Shown here piece after piece: positions 1 to 5,020 of a DNA stretch of 5,020 nucleotides. Source of the stretch: Opitutales bacterium (GTDB lineage: Bacteria > Verrucomicrobiota > Verrucomicrobiia > Opitutales > Intestinicryptomonadaceae); NCBI GenBank assembly GCA_017526045.1, contig JAFXRX010000014.1, forward strand, positions 1 through 5,020, read 5' to 3'. A program made the position numbers and the translations under genes. The notes beneath the pieces were generated by a model. The model searched no databases, had not been told where the DNA came from, and saw only the letters and a list, made by a program, of their open reading frames with translations. Each line of letters starts with the position of its first letter. Position 1 is the stretch's first letter.

Positions 1-2397
1 GGAAGGCGTGTTTTTCTGCTTTCTGCAATCAGCTGGGGCTTCTGGCCTTCAAACGGCATAGTCCCGACGCCCGAGCTTGCAAGAAGGCATGTCGAATCCG
101 CAAAAAAGCTTGGCATGAACATGATAAACTTCCACCGCTGCCGCGGCAACAACGCCGTTTTGAACGTCGCCGACGAAATGGGCGTTTTGTATTACGAAGA
201 GCCGGGCGGCTTCAGCACTTACAGGGTTAAGGGGCAGAATATGGACGGCGTCGACACTTCAATCGCCCACGAAATCTGCCGCCAAAAGCTTTTGAGAATG
301 GTGAAAGACCACCGCAACCACGCATCTCTTGTCATCTACAACATGGTAAACGAGCCCGGCTGGGCGCCCGACGATTTGGCAAAAGAGGCGATGTCAGCCG
401 CGCATCTGCTCGACCCGACGCGCTTTATCTGCTACGGCTCGGGCTTTATGGGTCCGAAAAATCCCCAGCCCGCGAAGCTGCACATGCTGCCGTACGACCA
501 AAAGCAGTACGACGTCGGCTATTGCGACATCCACAACGCGGGCAACTCCCCGGGCGTTTATGTCGATTCGAACTACAATTCCCCGACGGGCTTTTTGCGC
601 AGCGAGCGCGACCAGGGCGAAATCTTCGTTTGGGGCGAAGAGGGCGCGCTTGCCTCCCCGCCGCAGCTTGAATTAATTCAAGCCGAGAAAAAGGGCAAGC
701 CAAACGGCTGGGACGGGCAGGAATACGACACCTGGTTTAACGGCTACAAAAACTACATCGAAAGCAAGGGGCTTAAAAAGAACTTCCCATCGATTACAGG
801 CCTCATAACCTCGATGGGCGACATCATGTATTACGAGCACGGCAGAATTCTTGAAAACGCGCGCATTGCAGACGGCGCGGAAATTTACGTTCTAAACGGC
901 TACGAGGACATGAAAGACGACAACCTCTCGGGCGCGGTCGACTGCTACCGCAATTTGAAGGGCTCGCCGGAGCTAATCGCAAACCACATGAAGCCGCTTG
1001 CCGTTGCGGTAAAGGCGCGCGAAAAATTGGCGAATGTGGGAGATGCAAACGCTCTCGATTTGTTCGTCTTAAACGAATATGTTTTGCCCGCGGGCGAATA
1101 CAAAATCTCCGCGCAGGTCCGCACGCCGAAGGGCAAAATAAAGAAGCTTTATGAGGGCGCAGCAAAGATTTCGGGCGGCGAAAAATTCAGCGATTTGGCT
1201 GCCGAGAATTTGAAAGTCGAGCTAAACGACGGGGCGGGGCACTATATAATAACCGCCGAGCTCTTCGACAAAAGCGGCAAGGCCGTTGCAGGCGGCAAGG
1301 ACGAAATGTTTGCCATCGACTATAAAAGCTCCAAGATAAAGTCAAAGGGCGCGGCAATCGGCGGCGGCGGCGAATATGCGCGCTTTGCCTCCGACATCTT
1401 GAAGGCCGACTTGAAGCCCTATGCCGAAAGCATGGGCAGGCTCGACTACATCCTGCTTGCGCCCACCGACCAGGGCAAAAACTTCAAGCCCATTTCCCCC
1501 TTCAACTTCCGAGCAAAAGACGGCAAGAGCATTGGCCTCAACCTCGACTATTTCCGCGGCAAAAATTTCGGAATGGTTTTGGACAGGCGAATTTCAACCG
1601 CGCCAATCGACTTCAATTTGAAGTCCAAGCTCATCCCAGGCTACGACATTTTGGGGACTGTAGATTTTTCGCTGCGCTGGGAGGGTTTTGTGATTTCCGA
1701 CTATTCGGGCGAGGTCGAATTTGAGTTCGCCTGCGACGACGGCGCGCGCGTCTGGTTCGACGGCGAGCTTGTATTCGACAAGTGGACGAACGGCCCCAAG
1801 ACTGTGCGCACATTCAAGCGCAAAATGGCTGCGGGCAAAATGTACCCGATAAAAATCGAAGCCTACCAGGATGGCGGCGACTGGCTTTCGAGCCTCAAAT
1901 GGAAGCTGCCCGTGCCCGAGACGAAGGTCGATTTGCAAAAAGTCTTAAAGAGGGTCGCAGAGGACGGCACAAAGCTGATTTTGATTGAGGGCGCGGAGGA
2001 CTGGCTCAAGGAATTGCGGGCGGCGGGGGCTTTCCCCAAATATGAAGTTTTCCACCCGCACAAGACTTGGGTCGGGCACAACATGTTCGTAAAAGACCAC
2101 CCGTTCTTTGAGGGCTTGCCCGTAAACTGCGGCATGAACTGGGAATATCAAAACCTCGTCGTTTACGACGGGCCGAAGCACTTCGGGCTTGTAATGGAAG
2201 GCGAAGAGCCGCTTGTGGGGCTTGTTGGCGTGCCGCTGCGCGGGATTGCCACAAGCGTCGGGATTGTCGATTACGGCAAGGGCAAGATTGTTTTTTCGAG
2301 CCTCGACATCGCGCCGAATTTGGCTTTGGGCACAAAGGCTTCGGCGACAGCCAAAAAGATATTCGCAAACATCTTGAAGTGGGCGGAGAAAAAATAG
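1..2397 (+). CDS. Glycoside hydrolase family 2-type enzyme with PA14 domain, 5' end missing
   Basis: The frame is open from base 1, so the gene starts left of the window; 798 residues are visible (numbered from base 1) and the ATG at 115 is internal. Residues 1-322 look like the GH2 TIM barrel. The early strand and His of INFHRCRGN are followed by LNVADEMGVLYYEEPGG. The acid/base motif is NMVNEPGW (Glu118). DIHN lies near residue 177, and WGEEGA holds the likely nucleophile Glu213. Residues about 340-440 form an Ig-like beta region. A PA14 domain spans about 511-637, with hallmark DDGARVWFDG at 579-588. Residues 645-798 resemble a non-catalytic GATase/Rossmann-like domain, with no GxCxG nucleophile elbow. 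The missing N-terminus should carry the GH2 jelly-roll and Ig-like domains, and possibly a signal peptide. It probably cleaves a beta-linked glycan, with PA14 perhaps binding carbohydrate. The family call is firm; galactosidase, glucuronidase or another specificity cannot be decided. Confidence 0.85.
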   Translation, partial: GRRVFLLSAISWGFWPSNGIVPTPELARRHVESAKKLGMNMINFHRCRGNNAVLNVADEMGVLYYEEPGGFSTYRVKGQNMDGVDTSIAHEICRQKLLRMVKDHRNHASLVIYNMVNEPGWAPDDLAKEAMSAAHLLDPTRFICYGSGFMGPKNPQPAKLHMLPYDQKQYDVGYCDIHNAGNSPGVYVDSNYNSPTGFLRSERDQGEIFVWGEEGALASPPQLELIQAEKKGKPNGWDGQEYDTWFNGYKNYIESKGLKKNFPSITGLITSMGDIMYYEHGRILENARIADGAEIYVLNGYEDMKDDNLSGAVDCYRNLKGSPELIANHMKPLAVAVKAREKLANVGDANALDLFVLNEYVLPAGEYKISAQVRTPKGKIKKLYEGAAKISGGEKFSDLAAENLKVELNDGAGHYIITAELFDKSGKAVAGGKDEMFAIDYKSSKIKSKGAAIGGGGEYARFASDILKADLKPYAESMGRLDYILLAPTDQGKNFKPISPFNFRAKDGKSIGLNLDYFRGKNFGMVLDRRISTAPIDFNLKSKLIPGYDILGTVDFSLRWEGFVISDYSGEVEFEFACDDGARVWFDGELVFDKWTNGPKTVRTFKRKMAAGKMYPIKIEAYQDGGDWLSSLKWKLPVPETKVDLQKVLKRVAEDGTKLILIEGAEDWLKELRAAGAFPKYEVFHPHKTWVGHNMFVKDHPFFEGLPVNCGMNWEYQNLVVYDGPKHFGLVMEGEEPLVGLVGVPLRGIATSVGIVDYGKGKIVFSSLDIAPNLALGTKASATAKKIFANILKWAEKK
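666..683. repeat. 18-bp perfect palindrome inside the GH2 gene
   Basis: GCTTGAATTAATTCAAGC equals its own reverse complement over all 18 bases. It lies just after the proposed nucleophile motif and encodes part of QLELIQA. It is an AT-rich island in GC-rich coding DNA and includes a TTA leucine codon, while neighbouring leucines mostly use CTT, CTC, CTG or TTG. It has no spacer, so it would make a poor RNA hairpin; a dimeric protein site or chance is more likely. The symmetry is seen directly; any function is unknown. Confidence 0.6.
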
Positions 2398-2407
2398 GGC
2401 AATGCGC

Positions 2408-2453
2408 AAAAAAAAGGGGCGCCCGTTTTGGGACGCCCTTTTTTTATTTTTTT
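2408..2453. terminator. Bidirectional Rho-independent terminator
   Basis: The GGGGCG arm (2416-2421) pairs with CGCCC plus a U wobble (2434-2439). An inner CCC/GGG pairing (2422-2424 with 2430-2432) closes a GTTTT loop, with A2433 bulged. Eight As precede the stem (2408-2415) and seven Ts follow it (2439-2445), with more Ts to 2453. The hairpin therefore has a U-tract on whichever strand is transcribed. It sits 18 bases past the GH2 stop and about 18 bases past the beta-helix stop on the other strand, which is the expected place for a shared terminator of convergent genes. Confidence 0.9.
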
Positions 2454-2460
2454 GGATTTT

Positions 2461-2489
2461 CGCTTAAAGCGTTTTTAGCTTTTTAAGCG
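2461..2489. repeat. Inverted repeat over the stop codon of the beta-helix gene
   Basis: CGCTTAAA (2461-2468) and TTTAAGCG (2482-2489) are perfect 8-base inverted copies separated by 13 bases. In the minus-strand mRNA this hairpin would cover the last codons and the stop (2466-2464), just before the main terminator. It encodes the lysine- and leucine-rich tail of the protein. It may stabilise the mRNA 3' end or may be incidental to repeated Lys/Leu codons. Confidence 0.4.
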
Positions 2490-4014
2490 CGGTTTTGTAA
2501 ACGTCTTTCGCCTTCCAGTTTTCGGAATCGCCTATGATTTCGTCGAAGAGCTTGAACCACTTTTGCGTGCGGAATTTGTGCAGGTCGTTGCGGCCGATTT
2601 CGCCGTACTTGGCCTTGAATTCGGGCGTCTGCATAATCATCCAGCGCAGCTCGTCGGCGGGGAGGACGTGCTCGTTTATTATGCGCGAGTATTTTTTGAC
2701 TTCGGCGGGGGTCGCGTCGCGGCCGAGCATTTCCAAAAAGGCGGTCTTTACGACGCCCTGGGCTTCCTCGACGCCGTAGGAGTAGGCTCTGTAGTCGCGG
2801 AACTGCCCGCCGCGCTGGACGGGGCCGTGGTTGCAGCGCAAGAGGTGCTGCAATGAGCGCTCCTGCTTTTTAAAATCCTTTTGGAGCTTCGAAGACGCCG
2901 TGTATTCGGGGTTGTAGATAAACGGCGCGGGCTCGTCGCACAAAATGTCCCACCTGCCGTCCGCAAGCCCGGAATGCTTGCCAAGCGACTTGTTGCCGCG
3001 TATTTCGAAATCTTCGACGCCGTCGACAATTATGCCGTAGGCGGAGGCTTCGCCGTCGAGGACGTTGTCGAAAACCTTCGCGCCGACGAACGTGCGCGTG
3101 CGCTTGTCGGAGGGCACCCAGACTGTCGCCCCGCATGGGATTGCTATGTGTATGCGCGCGCCACGGCTGTCGATTAAATTGTCCTTTACCATTACGCCGG
3201 AGTAGTCGTATTTGCGCATCGAGGTTTTGTCGTCCTTGGGCAGCTTGCCCGCGCCGATTTCGTAAAAGCCGAGGCCGTCAACCATGTTTATGCCGCCCAG
3301 GCTCTCGCGGGAAATCGAGGCTATCACGTTGTCGTAAACCTGGCTGCCCGGGGCGCAGAAGAGCACGACGCCGACGTCGGTCGGGTCGATTACGATGTTG
3401 TTTGAAACTGTGGAGTTGCGCGCCGCGCACGAGATGCCGTCGCCCCACTTGAAAGGCTTTTCCTGCGGGTTTCTGCCGTTGCCGCGGGTGTCCGCGCCGC
3501 AGCCGAAGAGGATTGAGTTTTCTATCGTGCAGCCGTCGCCGCCTTCGTGCAGCTTGAAGGTCGACCATGTGCGCGAATTCATGAACACGCAGTTGCGGAT
3601 TGTCTGGTTCTTCGCGCCGCCGCCGCCAAACCACGCAAGCTCCGGCCCGCCGCCTTCGCCGTACGGAGGCAGCCCGTAGCGGTTGCCGTCGAGTATGACT
3701 TTTTCCAAAACGATGTTGCTTTTGCCGTTGCCGCTCAAAATTTGCCCGCCTTCGGGCGAGGTGATTTTAAGCCTCGCGTAATCGCTTATGCGCTTTGCGC
3801 CTTTTGTGCTTATCTTCTGCCCGTTGTGCATGAAGCGTATTGTCTTGTTCACGGGAATTTCCGCGCCCTTTTCCAAAATTACGCTGTCGCCCCTGTCCAG
3901 AGCCGCCTGGATTTCCTCCGCGCTTTTTGCCACGACTTCCGCGGCAACCGCCGCCTGCGCCGCCGCAAAAAACATCAGCGCGCCCCCCAATATTTTATGC
4001 ATTTGCTTTTTCAT
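2464..4014 (-). CDS. Exported right-handed parallel beta-helix protein with DUF4214-like C-terminal region
   Basis: The chosen start at 4014 gives 516 residues and a good signal peptide. It has a basic n-region (MKKQMHK), a hydrophobic core (ILGGALMFFAAAQ) and a cleavage site near AVA-AE at about residues 24-26. Starting at 4146 would overlap the divergent FAH gene and bury this signal. An opening strand region (SAEEIQAAL, DSVILEKGAEI) leads into beta-helix coils. Recurring units lie near residues 99-111, 136-147, 161-172, 200-213, 224-234, 274-285, 312-322 and 335-345, with N-rich turns such as VSNNIVI and VYDNVI. The fold is that of pectate-lyase-like proteins. A Gly-rich loop lies at 114-136. 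Residues about 420-472 (AFLEMLGRDATPAEV to QTPEF) resemble DUF4214. No lyase or GH28 catalytic set was identified, so it may be a polysaccharide lyase, hydrolase or non-catalytic binding protein. No Shine-Dalgarno sequence is visible. Confidence 0.82.
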   Translation of the reverse strand: MKKQMHKILGGALMFFAAAQAAVAAEVVAKSAEEIQAALDRGDSVILEKGAEIPVNKTIRFMHNGQKISTKGAKRISDYARLKITSPEGGQILSGNGKSNIVLEKVILDGNRYGLPPYGEGGGPELAWFGGGGAKNQTIRNCVFMNSRTWSTFKLHEGGDGCTIENSILFGCGADTRGNGRNPQEKPFKWGDGISCAARNSTVSNNIVIDPTDVGVVLFCAPGSQVYDNVIASISRESLGGINMVDGLGFYEIGAGKLPKDDKTSMRKYDYSGVMVKDNLIDSRGARIHIAIPCGATVWVPSDKRTRTFVGAKVFDNVLDGEASAYGIIVDGVEDFEIRGNKSLGKHSGLADGRWDILCDEPAPFIYNPEYTASSKLQKDFKKQERSLQHLLRCNHGPVQRGGQFRDYRAYSYGVEEAQGVVKTAFLEMLGRDATPAEVKKYSRIINEHVLPADELRWMIMQTPEFKAKYGEIGRNDLHKFRTQKWFKLFDEIIGDSENWKAKDVYKTALKKLKTL

Positions 4015-4122
4015 AGATATTGCCGATTGAATATACGCCCCGAATTTAGTCAAACTTTTTAATATCGCAAAAAAGAATAAAAAACTTGCCAAAAAACGCC
4101 GAAAAACAATATTTTGTATCTT
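4015..4122. promoter_or_regulatory. AT-rich divergent promoter region with phased A-tracts
   Basis: These 108 bases separate two divergent starts and must contain the promoters of both genes. Four A-tracts (4069-4074, 4079-4084, 4091-4096, 4102-4106) have centres about 10, 12 and 10.5 bases apart, close to one helical turn, which predicts a bent or stiff segment. On the minus strand TTGACT (4055-4050) and TATATT (4037-4032) resemble -35 and -10 boxes, but the 12-base spacer is too short for a normal sigma70 promoter. Neither start has a Shine-Dalgarno sequence. No clear operator palindrome was seen. Confidence 0.55.
4086..4115 (+). promoter_or_regulatory. Candidate sigma70-like promoter of the FAH-family gene
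   Basis: TTGCCA (4086-4091) and TATTTT (4110-4115) match the -35 and -10 consensus at four of six positions or better, with an 18-base spacer. Transcription from here would begin at about 4122, at or next to the ATG at 4123. The mRNA would then be leaderless or nearly so, which agrees with the lack of a ribosome binding site. The region is A-rich, so chance matches are likely, and the organism's sigma factor preference is unknown. Confidence 0.3.
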
Positions 4123-5010
4123 ATGAAGCTTTTGACATTCAGGCATAACGGCAACACTTATATCGGCGCAATCTGCGAGGGCGGCGGCAAAGTCTTGAAA
4201 ATCGCCGAAGTCGGGCTGAATTTCAACTCGATGCAGGTGCTAATACAAAATATAATGGATTCAGAGCTCGAGCTAATCCGCACCGCGACCAAAACGAGCG
4301 AAATTTTCAACACGCTGCCGATTTCGGACATCGAATTTTTGGCGCCAATCCGCTATCCCGCGCGCGACATCATTTGTCTGGGGCTCAACTACGCCGACCA
4401 CATCGAGGAGGCGGCGCGCTTCAACTCAAAAAAATTCGGCATAAACATGCCAAAAGCCGTGTATTTTTCAAAGCGCGTGCACGAGTCCGTCGCGCCTTTC
4501 GGCAAAATTCCCCGGCACTCCGACATCTGCGACTCGCTCGACTACGAGGCGGAATTGGCTCTTGTTATTTCCAAAAACGCAAGAAACGTCGCGGCAAAAG
4601 ACGCCGCGGACTACATCTTCGGCTACACCATTATAAACGACATTACCGCGCGCAACGTCCAGACTGCGCACAAGCAGTGGTACTTCGGCAAGAGCTTGGA
4701 CGGCTTTTGCCCGATGGGCCCGTGCATTGCGACTGTCGACGAAATCGGCGTCGAGCCCGCGCTGAAAATCCAAAGCTATGTGAATGGCGAGCTGCGGCAG
4801 AATTCGAACACCGCGAATATGATTTACAAAATCCCGCAGATTATCGAGGAGCTTTCCTCGGCGATGACTTTGCAGGCGGGGACGATAATTGCTTTGGGGA
4901 CGCCCGCGGGGGTCGGCATGGGCTTCAACCCGCCGAAATTTTTGAAAAGCGGCGACGTAATCACCTGCAAAATCGAAGCGATCGGCGAAATCTCCAACAC
5001 CGTAGAGTAA
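4123..5010 (+). CDS. Fumarylacetoacetate hydrolase (FAH) family enzyme
   Basis: Complete 295-residue protein from the ATG at 4123; a TTG nine bases upstream is in frame but less likely. Residues 1-80 form the small N-terminal domain found in longer bacterial members. The FAH fold begins at about residue 81. GLNYADHIEEA (87-97) contains the NYxxHxxE motif, whose His93 and Glu96 correspond to the catalytic His-Glu pair of FAHD1-type enzymes. Metal ligands fit Glu142 and Glu144 (DYEAELALVI) and Asp173 (INDITARNVQ). KSLDGFCPMGP (190-200), VNGELRQ (220-226) and GTPAGVG (259-265) are conserved. Such cytosolic Mg/Mn enzymes cleave, isomerise or decarboxylate 2-oxo acids such as acylpyruvates, oxaloacetate, hydroxyhepta-diene-dioate and 2,4-diketo-3-deoxy sugar acids. 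A sugar-acid substrate would fit the neighbouring glycan genes, but that is inference. No export signal and no terminator in the 10 bases after the stop. Confidence 0.92.
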   Translation: MKLLTFRHNGNTYIGAICEGGGKVLKIAEVGLNFNSMQVLIQNIMDSELELIRTATKTSEIFNTLPISDIEFLAPIRYPARDIICLGLNYADHIEEAARFNSKKFGINMPKAVYFSKRVHESVAPFGKIPRHSDICDSLDYEAELALVISKNARNVAAKDAADYIFGYTIINDITARNVQTAHKQWYFGKSLDGFCPMGPCIATVDEIGVEPALKIQSYVNGELRQNSNTANMIYKIPQIIEELSSAMTLQAGTIIALGTPAGVGMGFNPPKFLKSGDVITCKIEAIGEISNTVE

Positions 5011-5020
5011 AAAGCGTGGA

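Noticed and set aside
1945..2409. A 154-codon open frame on the minus strand opposite the end of the GH2 gene.
   Set aside because: It lies opposite a strongly supported domain, starts inside the terminator region, and its composition is that of a shadow frame.
3363..3384. A short palindrome, CCGACGTCGG, within the beta-helix gene.
   Set aside because: It has only 10 symmetric bases in GC-rich coding DNA, where such matches are common by chance.
3547..4062. A 171-codon open frame on the plus strand opposite the beta-helix gene.
   Set aside because: It is antisense to a well-supported gene, has arginine- and alanine-rich composition typical of GC-biased shadow frames, and shows no recognisable motif.
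4114..4122. A TTG start three codons upstream for the FAH-family gene.
   Set aside because: The ATG at 4123 begins the typical N-terminus (MKLLTF), and the TTG overlaps the candidate -10 box with no ribosome binding site.
4132..4137. A perfect TTGACA -35-like hexamer.
   Set aside because: It is inside the FAH coding region, and no -10-like sequence lies at the proper distance downstream.
4015..4146. A 44-residue N-terminal extension of the beta-helix gene starting at 4146.
   Set aside because: It would overlap the start of the divergent FAH gene and translate the AT-rich promoter region. The internal ATG at 4014 begins a clear signal peptide.

Overview
The window holds two complete genes and one truncated gene, all in a codon style rich in GC at third positions but with A-rich intergenic DNA. 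Both complete genes start without a visible Shine-Dalgarno sequence. The large multidomain GH2/PA14 glycoside hydrolase and the secreted parallel beta-helix protein, with a DUF4214-like C-terminus, are types common in the carbohydrate-degrading repertoires of the Planctomycetes-Verrucomicrobia-Chlamydiae group. A Verrucomicrobiota or Lentisphaerota-like bacterium is therefore my best guess. This is inferred from gene content only; no marker gene is present.

Layout: positions 1-2397 (+) are the 3' part of a glycoside hydrolase family 2-type enzyme whose start lies left of the window. It contains most of the TIM barrel, an Ig-like beta domain, and a Rossmann/GATase-like domain that appears to be interrupted by a PA14 domain. 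Positions 2398-2463 are a short convergent intergenic region with a symmetric hairpin that can terminate transcription from both sides. Positions 2464-4014 (-) encode an exported right-handed beta-helix protein. Positions 4015-4122 are an AT-rich divergent promoter region with helically phased A-tracts. Positions 4123-5010 (+) encode a complete fumarylacetoacetate hydrolase (FAH) family enzyme. The last 10 bases hold nothing recognisable.

How the genes may work together: the hydrolase and the beta-helix protein fit extracellular or periplasmic polysaccharide processing. The FAH-family enzyme is cytosolic and could act late in catabolism of a sugar acid, for example diketo-deoxy acids from deoxy sugars, or in an unrelated aromatic or oxo-acid pathway. 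The divergent arrangement allows shared control of the beta-helix and FAH genes, but nothing in the sequence proves a common pathway. I found no mobile element, CRISPR array, RNA gene or clearly new system. The most unusual features are the apparent nesting of PA14 inside a Rossmann-like domain, the atypical residues around the proposed GH2 nucleophile, an 18-bp perfect palindrome inside the hydrolase gene, and the phased A-tracts between the divergent genes.
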